Shown: one piece after another, positions 51,595 to 63,199 of the stretch
How positions within the stretch are numbered: the stretch's first letter is position 1
Layout: each line of letters starts with the position of its first letter
Position numbers and translations under genes: made by a program
DNA from: Lycorma delicatula
Taxonomy: Eukaryota; Arthropoda; Insecta; Hemiptera; Fulgoridae
Length of the DNA stretch: 64,000 bases
Assembly (NCBI RefSeq): GCF_047948215.1
Contig: NC_134456.1
Location: 65,987,529-66,051,528 of the forward strand
Direction of reading: 5' to 3'
The notes under the pieces: model-generated
What the model was told of the DNA's origin: nothing
Database searches by the model: none
The model's input: only the letters and a program-made list of their open reading frames with translations

Positions 51595-52546
51595 ATTATA
51601 TGTTTTGTATTAGCTACATTTTTTAAAGATATATTCTAAACACTATTATATTAATATTTAACCATGCATGAGTCATTTTTGAAAATTATTTTATTTTGCT
51701 GACAAATTTTAGCAGAATGCTTCTGAATCTGTTTGGAGTGGGTAGCGTACATATGATATTAAAAGATAAATTCAACATTATCATAATTTTTGGTTATAAC
51801 ATTTTCATAACATTTACTTATAGTCATATTCTAAATTTAAAATTCCATCTAATTCTTAATATTGCTCGAAAAATGAATTTCATATAATGTGATGTGTAAG
51901 AGACAAGTTTGTGGTATATTCATAACAAATCACTCGCCATCATCAAAATTTAAAAATTATATCTGATCTTTTATAATAAAGAAATTTTAATATCATGATA
52001 ACGCAATTTGCAACTATTTACATTACTAAATTGGATAGCTCTTAATTTCTCAGAATTATTTGTAACATTAAACTAATAGAATCTATATATTTGATGTTCC
52101 AGGAACCAGCAAACTATGCTTTCCAATATGACGTTTTAGCTCCCGAATACAATGTAGAATTTGGTCACCAAGAAAGCCGAAAGTATGAATCAGCCCAGGG
52201 TGTTTATTATGTACTCCTTCCCGATGGTAGAAAACAAAAGGTTGAATATACAGCCGATGAGAACGGTTACAAACCAGTTGTTTCTTACACTGGAGGCTAT
52301 GCCGGAGGAGTCGGTGGAGGTTATGCCGGAGGAGTTGGTGGAGGTTATGCTGGAGGAGTTGGTGGAGGTTATGCTGGAGGAGTCGGCGGTGGTTATGCTG
52401 GAGGAGTCGGCGGAGGTTATACCGGGCGGGTAGGAGGTTATTCTGGAAGTGCTGTCGGTGGAGGTTACTCTGGAGGACGTGGTGGAAGTTTTTCACGCCC
52501 TTCATCGTCATACGGTCTTCCACAGTCTTCTGGTTACCATTATTAA
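46943..52546 (+). CDS. Pro-resilin (elastic cuticular protein, RR-2), three exons
   Basis: Exons 46943-46951, 50445-50729 and 52103-52546, phase 0, give 245 residues. MAK plus a hydrophobic stretch (residues 1-16, ending AVA) is a signal peptide; the mature chain begins EPPVGRYLP, like Drosophila resilin (EPPV..YLP). Residues about 35-95 hold elastic motifs of the PSSSYG(T/A)P type, ending YGAPGGGYY. Residues 99-160 are a full RR-2 chitin-binding domain: G131-x8-G140-x6-Y147-x-A149-x-E151-x-G153-Y154-x-P156, every consensus position kept. Residues 162-201 are five exact GGYAGGVG repeats followed by degenerate ones, ending SGYHY. This is the resilin layout (SYGAP repeat, RR, GGY repeat) in a compact form. 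Family knowledge: resilin is secreted, binds chitin through the RR domain and is crosslinked through tyrosines to form rubber-like cuticle. Introns are about 3.5 and 1.4 kb; intron 1 contains a full SINE. Confidence 0.93.
47296..47366. repeat. (CA)n-(TA)n compound microsatellite in intron 1 of gene 3
   Basis: About 22 CA units followed directly by about 14 TA units. Confidence 0.95.
48899..48944. repeat. (AT)n microsatellite in intron 1 of gene 3
   Basis: 23 uninterrupted AT units, about 100 bp upstream of the SINE at 49055. Confidence 0.95.
49043..49402 (+). mobile_element. SINE family A, full copy with 12-bp target-site duplications
   Basis: Direct repeats AATTTTTCATTA at 49043-49054 and 49391-49402 are identical. 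The body (49055-49390, 336 bp) begins with a tRNA-like head: A-box region GGTTAATCTGGTAGTTAAAC and B box TGTTCGAATCC. It shares TTTGGTGGTTGGGTTGCAAT, AACTACACGTCTCAGGAG and GGTCGACCTGAG with the other copies, and has a longer 3' part ending GAGAAAAAAAC. It lies in intron 1 of gene 3 in the sense orientation. Confidence 0.92.
51542..51590. repeat. (AT)n microsatellite in intron 2 of gene 3
   Basis: About 24 uninterrupted AT units. Confidence 0.95.
52292..52435 (+). repeat. 24-bp coding tandem repeat (GGYAGGVG) in gene 3
   Basis: Six 24-bp units: five encode exactly GGYAGGVG and the sixth GGYTGRVG. Synonymous differences between units (ggc/ggt, gtc/gtt, gcc/gct) show the peptide is kept while the DNA drifts. 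It matches the Gly/Tyr elastic block that follows the RR domain in resilins. Confidence 0.95.
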
Positions 52547-52625
52547 ATTACCTTTTTTCAATCCACATTAATTGCTCATTTTTTGTATTTATATATTATG
52601 TTGTTTGTAATTATATTTATAAGTA

Positions 52626-52631
52626 AATAAA
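52626..52631 (+). promoter_or_regulatory. Polyadenylation signal of gene 3
   Basis: AATAAA 80 bp after the stop codon, followed by a T/GT-rich stretch (TTTTGT, TTTTGTTGT). Confidence 0.65.
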
Positions 52632-52639
52632 TAATCTTT

Positions 52640-55600
52640 TGTACATATTTTGTTGTATAGTATATTTTAACTACCTGTAAATTACTCTTTTTACATTTCT
52701 GTTGAATTCCGAAGAAATTTAGTATTAAATTTTAGTTTATAACATATCATTTATCATTGTAGCAATGATTATTGATAAATTGAGTACAATAAATAATATT
52801 TACATACTTTACAAACAGTATGTATCTTTAAAAAATTTAAAGTAATTATTAAACTCGTAAATATGTGTAGTCATGAGCAGATCGCGCCGTAAAATTACAC
52901 ATTGTGTTAAATACTTAATTCCAAAGTTAAATTTTATCGGAAAATTACCGAATTAATTATGAAATGAATAAATAATCATAATTTATGAAAGGAAGCTTAA
53001 AATTAGAATATAATTTTGGAGTTATAATACATTCTAAAAAGATTTTTTTAAATAATATTACTTCTTATAGTGGATTTATTCTTATAGAGTATAAACCCTT
53101 ATATTTTTTACTCGTAAGAGTATAACCCTTATATCTTACACTCTAATAAGGTATATCTTATAGTGTATATTCTTATAAAAATTAAAAAAAAGTTACAATC
53201 TAACAAAAATGCTCCCTTTACTGAAAATTAACATTAACTTTTAAAAAGAATACAAGGGCTGTACTGTTCAATTCAGATACCTGCAAATACAACATTCAGA
53301 TTAACTTCTTGTTTCATGGTTTTACAAATATTATTCTATTAAATATGACACTGGGTAGTTATTAATAAACTGCTCTTTAGTGGTAATAATAAGTTACATC
53401 CGTGTAACTTCAGTTGTTTTTACTATAACCTAGTCGCTAAAAATTTCACTGTAGAATGTGATATTCAGACATTAACAGTTGAACTCCTAAGATTTTGGTA
53501 TAATCTCTAAACTTAATATTTACTCGGTTGCCAATTCTAGTTGTTTTATATTTACGTTTTCCGAGCTATTTCCAATCTTTCAGCTTTTTAGTAAATGTTT
53601 TAATAAACGTTATAACAAGTTACGTAGCATCTGTGATATTTTACATAATTGAATGATGTATTTTTTGTTAAGTCTTTTTCCATTTTCGTGAAGTTTATGA
53701 GTAAGTACAAGTTTGTGAAGTACAAGCATATTGGATAAATAAATTTAATGTTATTATTTTAATACAAAAAAAAAAAAAAAAAAAAAATAAGAAAAAGGGT
53801 ACAATGGAAACGGACTTAAAAACAATTATGTATTATTTTTTATGTTAACAATTAATTTTCATCGGATAAATTTTAAAATTTTAATAGATAAAAACTAAAA
53901 CCATTAATATAAATGTAACTTATAGTTTGGATTTCTTCATATCTGAAATTAATAAAACATCATCTAGTAGCACGAAAGTATATACAGTATATTTGTGTAC
54001 AGTCTTTCAGTGTTTATACTTGAATTTAAATGAACCATCGCATCAAAGTTACATAAGCAACAGGATATTAAGAAGTCTGTTGGGGTTAGCTCTTCAAACT
54101 TGAAAGGGCATCTTGTAGTTCAATGAACAGTCTTCACATTACTTAACACTTAACGGTTTGACTATAGACGAATAAATAGTTTTATAATCAGAAATAGACC
54201 GCATGGAATCATATTAAACATCAGATAACCTTTTACATTATTTATCTAAAAAAATATTTTGTGAATATACTAAAAGTCTGTATTTCTTCAAATTTACCAT
54301 CTATGTCTCCATACATTAAAGAACTATATTAACCTAAGATGCATTAATATAAGACTCAGTTGTTTTACTTGTAAAAACAACTTCTACAACTTTTTCTACC
54401 ATTCGCCTTATAATCTAAACTTTGTTTTCAACATTTATTGTTTCATTACAGCTAATATATTACTGTTTGGCTTTCCTGTATTCACGTTTTTCTGGATTTT
54501 AAAGATGTAATTTTAATATTTTTGTAAGATATATTTTTGTAAGATAACCTAGTTGTTTTACTTATAATATTGCGACTATAACATTAAAGTGCTTGTATTA
54601 GCTTCACATCTTCATATTTATTTTAGAATATTCACTTTTGAATTTTACTCTCTCATATTGTGTTACACTAAAGAGTTAAAAAAATAATTCTTGAAGTTGA
54701 AAAAAATTAATGTATTATCATTATTGCACTGTTTATTATTAGTATTATTATTTTACGTTGATATATATATATATATATATATATTCGTTTGCGTTTCAAC
54801 TCATCAAAACATTACTGGAAATAATAATAGAAATAACACTATTACTGACATAATTGTCAGATTTTTAAAAAACTGGAATGTTATTATTTTTACAAGGAGA
54901 TTACCATATTGTTTGTTAGTAAGGTTCATAAAGTAAGAAAAATATACTGATTGATGTATAAAAAAATCATCGTACTGTTATGTAGGAACACGAAAATATA
55001 GGTATAGTAAGATATCTTAAATTGGTTTTGATAAAGTTCTTCAGTAGAAAACTTCCTGTCAAAAAATATTTTAATAAAAATTTTAAATTTTCAAGCCACA
55101 TTAAAAAAAACTGAACAATCTAATTACAATGTATCAAACAATTATAATAATTTAAAATAAATGTTAAGTCTAAATAGGAAAATTTGTTTATCAAAAATTT
55201 CAATTTCTTTTTTTTAAATAATCCATGGAAAAATCTATGAAATTATAACATGAGATTTTTTCAGTAAGTCATTAATAACTTAATTATATTTCATTTATAA
55301 ATAGCCGAGTGACGGGAAAATTCTACAACTGTGTTGTTAACTTTTTTTTTTTTTTTAACTTATTCTTTGCAAGTTGATAAATCATCATGCGATAACAATA
55401 AACGTATTTAAAAGCAATAGAATAAAATAATCACCTACATAAATATTTGAAAAATAAACTAAACCAAGCTTCTTTTTCATTATTCAATCGTTCATTTGGA
55501 TGAGGTAATTTTACTTCGTAAATACAGATTCTAGTACAGTCTGGCGATATCTTTCCCTTATTGAAATATAATTTTTCTTTGTTTATCTACGATGAATTTA

Positions 55601-56690
55601 GAGCGACTAAAATGGTTATAAGAAAACTAACGAATATTCTTGATAGAAATTTGATGAAAATGTGTTTAAGAAATCTGTTCCAAAAAGTGTAGAAGCTATA
55701 TTGAAAAATTGTAATTCAACGTCTTCCTAAATAAAATGTTTTGCAATCCAACGTCTTTTTAAATAAAATGTTTTGTCACGTTCTATAATTCCGAATAATT
55801 TTAGGGGTTAAAATACATTTCAGGGATACAAAATAGATTTCACAAAAAATATAATATTTTTACTTATTTTAAATAGTAACAACAAAAAATGCATGGTTAT
55901 TTTAAAATACATTGTAATAGAGATACACAGTTGACGGAAGTTGTTGATTTTTACAGACTCTAATTGAGAAATCCAATTAGCATAAATTAATTAGTATATT
56001 ATAATAGGCATAAATAATATAAACTGATGCTTTTTTTACTAAGTCAATTATTATATCAATCTAAGTAAGAATGAGAAATAATTTTTAGCAGTATTGCAGT
56101 CTCTGTTTATAGTTTTGTAAAAACAGAATTGTATGGTAAATAACTTCATTAATAATAGAGCACTACTATTTTAATGATATTTAACAGATGCAACTGGGTA
56201 TTCTGTTAATGCAGAAAAAAGGTCCATAAAATATATGTACATCACACCTTTCTTTATGTGTGACCGTATATGTGCAAGCTCGTGTGCGTATTAGGATATT
56301 TAAAAAATAAAAAGATAAGAAAAATCATAAAAAATAAATTTATTACAAATTCTACGAATATTTTAATTATTTTCTGTTCATGTATATTTTTCCACTGTAA
56401 ACTAGAAAACGGTTCACTGAGTTACTGCTAAGTATTCCTTATATTAGTTATCGATAGCGGCAAGTAATCGAATGAGTGCTTTGGTGATTAAGAACCGTTT
56501 TCTTTCCCCTATAAGAAAATGAAAAAAAAATTACCTTGATTTCTAAAGAGCACACAAATGTTTACGTTCCAATCATGAATCTGTAAAGAGAAACACAGAC
56601 TTTTTCTCATCTGTGAAACATTTTTCCATCTACGAATATGTAGGGGTGACAAAAATAACTGTAATTTCTAAAGATATATATTCATTTTTT
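52640..56690. other. Intergenic DNA downstream of gene 3, no gene seen
   Basis: AT-rich without supported ORF. Contains local CTTATA..GTATA duplications (53060-53180), an A-run (53766-53787), an (AT)n run (54761-54784) and a two-copy 32-bp tandem duplication at 55711-55774. Confidence 0.6.
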
Positions 56691-56699
56691 TACCATTCA

Positions 56700-59016
56700 A
56701 GTTAATTTGAATACCTGGCACATGAATGTGGGTACCGCGGGGTCATTGTCCCACAATATGCAGTATGGTTTTCGGAAGAAGAGGTCCGTGGTCCATGCTG
56801 TCAAGCACGTGATGAGCTTCGTGCACGAGGCGGAAGGTACTAGGAGAACCAGAAAGGTCCCATTGCTGATCAGCCTAGACATGAGGAATACCTTCAACAG
56901 CGTCCCGTGGCTGTTCATCGACACGGCGCTGGTAGAACAGGGTATCGAAGGTCAACTTTTGAATGTTATCAAGAGCTTCCTTAGCAAGCTACCGTAACCA
57001 CGTCGACGGAGGCAGGAGACTACATGTTTGAGATGAAGACAGAGTCTCCTCAAGGTTCAGTACTGGCGCCCCTTCTCTGGAACGTTGATGTTTTAGGGTT
57101 GCAACTTCCAGAGGGGATGGAGGTGCTTGGATTTTGCGGTACTAGTACGAGGTACTGATGAGGATCAGGTGGAAACGAGAGGAAACGAGGCGTTGGAAGC
57201 TATTTATGGGTGGTTCTCTTCGCGGGATCTGGACATTGATCCAGATAAATTTGATGCCCTGGTATTCTCCAGGAGGAGGCCGCAACGTGATGTCCGTCTT
57301 ACAATGAACAACTCAGAGATACGACAGATCTGTGTGGCTAAATATCTTGGAGTATAGATGGACAAAAACAGGTCGTTTAAACGCCATATTTAGGAGACCG
57401 TAGATAAGACGGGGAGAGTCCTGTCCGCCATCTCAAGACTCATGGAAAATACGGTGGGGCCGCGGGAAAAACGGAGGAGGGCGATCGCTACAACTGTCAC
57501 CTCGGTGATGCTGTTTGCATCCCCACCCTGGGCCCGCCTATGAAAATACAGAAGTACCGCATGCAGCTAGAATCGGTTCATAGGAGGCTGCTCCTGCGCA
57601 TTCCGTGCGCGTAAAGGACGGTCTCCTTTGACGAGATCTGCGTGGTTGCAGGTGTCCCACCTATAGACCTGCTGACGGTTGAGAGGGGCATCCGCTTTGC
57701 CGGGCTGTCTGCATATGAGACAAGAGGGAGGATACTGGCTCGCTGGCAGAGGAGGTGGGCGGCTGGTGTGAAGGGGCAGCTGGACGAGGCACCTTATTCC
57801 GGAGATGAAGGACTGGGTGGGGCGGCGACATGGGAGGTCGACTTCCACCTCACTCACTTCCTGACTGGGCATGGAAATTTCGGTTCCTATCTGGCGAGGT
57901 TCCGAGGGAGGGAATCTGCGGCGTGCTGGTACTGTAGCTCTGCTGATACACCGCAACACACTTGGTTCGAGTGCGACAGGTGGATTACTTTCCGGTCTCG
58001 GCTCTCGGTGGCTATTGCGCCCGATATGGTCCTAGGCCACATGATCCGCTCTCGGGAAAGATGGACTGAGGTGGCTAAGTTGGCCGCTTGTGTACTAACC
58101 CATAAGGGGGAGGATGATCGTTTGTGATCATTCCCCCCTTATTTCTGCTTCTTGGTTCCATTATGTGCTTGCTGCTAGACCTTTTCTTCCTGGTCTGTAT
58201 TTTCTGTGACTTTAGTTTGTTTCGTTTAGTTATGTTTCTTGCTGCTTTCCATGTGTATTTTGTCATTTATGTTTACTATGAGTGCCGATTTGTGTTGTAA
58301 TGTATTATGACTACGATTATGATTTAAGATTGGGTGTCATGTATTACGTGTTTGTTGATCTTCTTGTATTACGTCTCGTGTTATAATTTCTTCTTTCTGT
58401 TGATTTACTTTCTTTTGTTGATTTGCTGTATTACATATTTTGTTTGTCTGTCTGTTATGTATTTCGTTCTTCAGGATGCCAAGAAACGGTGTGTTTTCAT
58501 GGTATGCTTTTTGTGGATTAAAACATTTGCGACTTGTTTCGTCGATGTGTATCTTAGTACACATCTTAGTATCTTAGGGTTCCTGTGTGTGTGTCTTTCT
58601 CTGCAATGTCAGAGAGAAAAAATCATCCGAAGCGTGGCGACGTGTAGGGCCAGGTAGGCGGCACCCTTGTCTAGGACATCCTGGCTCGCCGGATGCAAGA
58701 GTGGGGAGTTGGGGTGCTTCTTATGATGGCATGGGGGACTTTTGCGGTGTGAGAGGGCGCAAGTTAGGGGAAGGGCATGCCTGAATCCTGGCAGGATAGG
58801 AACGGGGACGGGTAGCTCTCTTGAGGAGGGGCGTCTTGGCTGCCCAGAAGAGGGAGTCAGGGCGTCCTTATGAGTCAGGGGGGATCCTGGTAGGTGGCCT
58901 CTAACTTGGGCCAAGCTAGAGGGGGAAGGCTGCTTCCACTACACCCTGAGGCGACCGAGTTATGTCTAACCGGCCGGGACCGGTTGTCTTGGGAGTGTTT
59001 AAAAAAATTAAAAGTG
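56700..59016 (+). pseudogene. R1-clade LINE, 5'-truncated, catalytic motif deleted
   Basis: GC-richer than its surroundings. Open segments in order: 56707-56997 with QYGFRKKRSVVHAV and LLISLDMRNTFNSVPWLFID (RT fingers and motif A aspartate); then, after a frameshift, MKTESPQGSVLAPLLWNVDVL; then 57127-57357 beginning DFAVLVRGT and reaching ICVAKYLGV; then a broken thumb region; then 57642-58127, the C-terminal part with RGIRFAGLSAYETRGRILARW and a zinc knuckle C-x2-C-x7-H-x4-C (CWYCSSADTPQHTWFEC). These are R1-clade LINE features. At 57131-57140 the FADD box is missing: GMEVLGF in one frame is followed directly by FAVLVRG in another. A GC-rich 3' UTR follows to an A-rich run near 59016; DNA to about 59270 may also belong. 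The 5' half of the element, including the endonuclease, is absent. Confidence 0.85.
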
Positions 59017-59269
59017 ACTGTTGGTAGGATGGGCACTCACTGCTTGGATTTCGAGCTTTCTTTCGTGTGTGTTGTCTCATACTGCAGTTCCTTCGAGAGT
59101 AAGACTTTTTTCCTCACAATCCAGTCTATTTCATTATTCTAATCTACTTCATCCAAATTTATCTCATCCCTCGTTTAACTTTTTTTTATCTCTTCTTTTC
59201 TTGTCATTCTATTACAGTACAAACTGCTTCTCATAGAACTCCACTCAGAAATGAATTTTTAAACCGGTG

Positions 59270-61760
59270 TCAAAAAAAAAATTCAAGTAAAGCAATAAGT
59301 ATAATATTTTAAGAAAAGTAGGCTTCTAAATCTTATTTCAGCGAAAAAAGTGTTTGTGTAAAGATTTCGGGATATTTATAGTTTTTGCAATTCAATTAGA
59401 TATTTTGTTAGAGGTAAAAAATAACTATCCATTGTATGCAATTTAATTACATATGTGTATACACTGAATAAAAAAGTTCATTTAAGGCGCTTCCTTTAAT
59501 ATCAGTACATTGTGAATTAAAATGATATTAATAAGCACAAAGATTTTTTTATTCACCCTTGAATAATCTACACGATTTATTTGTAAGTGTTTATATAGTA
59601 AGTTTATTTTTATAATATAAACAAAGACTGTCTTTCATAATTAAATGCTGTCTGTAGATGGTTTTGGTTATTTTTAATCGTATATTTAAATCTTAAGTGC
59701 GAGTATGATGGTAAGCTAATGCAATTGATTAATGTTTATGTTGATTATAAATTTTTGTTATAATTACGTTAATTTTTATTATTACTGTTCATTATTTTAA
59801 TGTATATATATATATCCGTACTTTTTTATTGTCAGTTACGATTGTACTATTGTCATTTTTAATACAAGTGTGCTTACATTATTATTATTATGCAACTTCA
59901 TTTCCTGGTTGGTTGATAATGCGTATTTATTAAAAATAACTTTGTAATTGCTGTAAAATATGTATGTAAGGTCCCATAAAATGAGAACTATTTTTATCAT
60001 TATATTTTCAAATACTATAATGTAAAATGGAGTTCATTAACTATACTACTGTATTTCCATGTTTATTTGATTTATTTCGTTTTGGCATGGAAAAATGTAA
60101 TTAAATAAACGTGATTAATGATACAATAACAGTAAAATGTAGTTTAATTTTTTTTAGTCATTCGCTCGTGATTTGAAATTTGCTTTATTAGTTTTACACA
60201 GTAACTTGTTTTAGATTATTTCTTTAATAGTATATATTTTTTAATTTTTACATTCTCAAACATTTTTGATAAAAAACACTATATTTTAAAAACTATTAAT
60301 ATTATTTCAAAACATTATCTATCTGTGAAAAACTGAAAACTTATAATGATAGGCTAGAAATTTACAGAAATGCTTTTTTTTATGTACGAGTTAGATTGTT
60401 AGATTATCACTGATACTTATAAAATCAGATTTTATATACATTTACATCCACACGTCTTATAAATCGATAAACCAAGACCTTGGTTGCCCAATCTTGTTTC
60501 CCCAACTTTCCATTTATTCTTGGTAGATATTATGTGCTTGCATTGATTTGATCATGCTTCTAGACAATCACAACCTTAACGGCTAGAGGCGATCTGACCA
60601 GAAAATGGCTCATTACCAAGCATAACTTGTATGTCAAGAAAAAATTGAGGCGTGACGTTGCCTTTCCGTCAACTTTGGTTTCCGGTTGCTTTCTTCGTTG
60701 TACCGAATATACTGTTGTACACAAGCATACCAAGGTTATCAAAATTTTGGCGATATTCACTCTGGTGCAAACAAAGATTTATTCACCGCAAGAACTGGCT
60801 GTATAGTAAACATCATTATTGTCAGACAAAGTGATTACTGTTTGGATTCTCTTCTATCTCAGGTGACAGCCATAATAAAAAAGGAATAGAAAAAGTAGAG
60901 CGAAAAAATAATCAAAAACATAATCACGCAATGGTTAATCGAAAGAAAAATTTAGTTTTTTTTCTGGAACCCGATAACTACATACACATTACTGGGGAGT
61001 AATATATTTCTAACTTTTTTATAATGCTAACTTATGCGTCTGGAATTAAAAAATCTTCTTTTGAGTGAGCGTATTCGTCGTTTTCTTATATTCTAAGTTC
61101 CTTTATTTTCGCTTAATAAATTGTAGATCCGTTGTTGAATCACAAGATCTTTCTTCCTGATGTTCAATCTTTAATAATACGTCTCTCAGAAGATGTCGCT
61201 AAATATTCATCAACTCAGACTGTGTATTATTTAATACTTAAGCTATCTTAAAATTTTTTAGTCTACTGAAAAATTCCTATCGATTATAATTTCATCCCTA
61301 GATGTCGGGATAACTTTTGAGTGAATCGACAATGAACTTTTGGTATTGCATGCATAATATCCTTTCTTTGAAATTAAGAAACAATTTTTATTGATAATTA
61401 TTTACGGTTCTATTATTTCTTACAATAACATTCGAAGAGTATAACTAGATACTTCTGATTAGAAAGTTTAAATATGAACTGATCCATGTTGTACCTCAGT
61501 CTTCCTCGTCTTTTTTTCAGTGCCACCGTTATTACTACATGTAAAAAATCAGAACTTATTAATCTTTACAAGTATACAAGGTATCATAAAAGAATTGGGG
61601 TTTTCGGTAGCTCAGATCAAGGCATTAGGGACAATTTGTGAAATTATGTAGTAGCAGTCAATAAAAATCTTTACTCTGTATTGTTATTGAGGTGTGTTTA
61701 TTTATTTACTATATTTTCTGTTCAAGTAAAAGGCACGGTGTGTTTCGTGCATGACTGCAC
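59270..61760. other. Intergenic DNA, no gene seen
   Basis: AT-rich. The open frames near 60560-60889 start at non-ATG codons or lack any recognisable domain. Confidence 0.5.
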
Positions 61761-61767
61761 GACACAA

Positions 61768-61896
61768 AAATGTACTTCGAAGCGCAAGTTGAACTAAAAT
61801 TATTGTTTACTAATTTTAATTCAATTAAAAATTTAATTTAAATTTAATTTTGATTAATAATTTTAGTTCAACTTGCTTGCCCTTCGAAGTACATTT
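61768..61896. repeat. Long imperfect hairpin, about 37-41-bp arms
   Basis: Left arm 61768-61804 (AAATGTACTTCGAAG, GCAAGTTGAACTAAAATTAT) and right arm 61856-61896, its reverse complement apart from a four-base extra GGCAA/GCAAG copy in the right arm. The 51-nt loop is A/T only apart from a few bases and is itself partly palindromic (AAATTTAATTTAAATTT). Confidence 0.9.
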
Positions 61897-61899
61897 GAA

Positions 61900-63160
61900 A
61901 AGAACCATCACATGAAAACTGTCTACGACGCTGGTTAAATCGATTCAAGAGAACAGATCTATGTTCTCAAGTAGAAATAGGCTAGGAAGACACCGGTGTC
62001 AGCAGAAATTGTTGAATGAATTAGACGATCTTAAAATTCTAAGTCTTAATAAATTCATCGCTCGTCAAAGTCTCGCGTTACAAATTTTGAAAACAATTTT
62101 TTGTTTGAATGTAAATAGAATTAGTAAATGAAACAACGTTTTTTGTGATTTTAAAGAACAATATTGTGAAAGAAAGAACTAAGAACATAGTGAGTCTGTA
62201 TTGGACCTGCAGTAATATGTGTTTGTGGGAGTTAGCCGAAAAAGTCAGAATATGCGAACAGTAAAAATTAAGCCGAAGGAAAACTGTTGGAAGGACTTTG
62301 AAAGATAGACTGAGAAGTGATAAAATTAGAGAAGAGATCTGAATGAGGGAATGGGGAGCGGGTAGATCTCAAACAGTTGAGATAGCGTGATAATATGAAG
62401 AGCATGAGTGATAATAGGAAAGAAAAAAAACAGTTTATGAATTTTAGTAGCGTTAAAGGCAGACTTGATGCTCTAACTAGAAAAGGTTTCATTCTGTTGA
62501 AGAAAGAGCAAATGAGGAGCGAAAGAGAGATACAAAACACTGGAAGCAGGCAGGGTAGGAAAGTGGCTGTAGAACGAAATGGGAAGAATAAAGAAAGATA
62601 AAGAAAAAATAATTTTTTTTCAGTAGTGATTAGGTACGTTATACTTCACATCAGCCGATGTAGTTTGTTTATCATTAGCTCATTAGAAATATTTAATTAA
62701 GGTTTGAAATATAATATTTTATTCAAACAATATGTTGTGAAGTTTTCAGAATCAAAACTTTAATATATGTAAACTTTTTAAAGAAATGAAAGAGTGTTTT
62801 ACGGACTTAATAAATCTGATTGCAATTTACACTTTCATTGGTTTACTGAACTAAATCTAAACACCGTCTGTAAGAGATTAGGTCTAATGATTTCTTAACT
62901 AATCGTGCAATGTTTGCGAGTTGTGAGGAATGACTGTATCTGTGAATTTCTTTTACGATCTTAAATGCATCGTTCGCTAGTCGAGTTCACGATTCGTTTT
63001 ATACATCACATTAAAAAAAAAAAAAAATGATTATTTTCTAATCGGTAAATAATCAGTCGTACGAATACTTATAGATTTTACTTTTATACTATCTATTACA
63101 CGGGAATCATCAGTTAATAAACATTTATATAATCATAAAAAAATTATGTTTTAAGTTATT
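61900..63160. other. Intergenic DNA with a purine-rich stretch, no gene seen
   Basis: 62270-62600 is rich in A and G and gives an open frame (62395-62601) dominated by Lys, Arg and Glu, without domain or homology that I recognise. No other feature. Confidence 0.45.
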
Positions 63161-63199
63161 ATTTAACTAGTCGGTCAGCACTCGCTCCGCTCACCCTTC

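Noticed and set aside
52083..52523. 146-residue antisense ORF over gene 3 exon 3, rich in Leu/His/Gln repeats
   Set aside because: It is the reverse reading of the GGYAGGVG repeats; the sense frame has a complete RR domain and splice sites.
58609..58914. 101-residue Pro/Ser/Arg-rich antisense ORF
   Set aside because: Lies in the GC-rich 3' UTR of the R1-type LINE; composition effect.
60560..60760. 66-residue - strand ORF that looks like a secreted peptide
   Set aside because: It starts at GTG, not ATG, and shows no splice or promoter support in a eukaryotic genome.
62268..62601. Overlapping ORFs on both strands in a purine-rich stretch
   Set aside because: Charged or Leu/Phe-Ser low-complexity text that follows from base composition.
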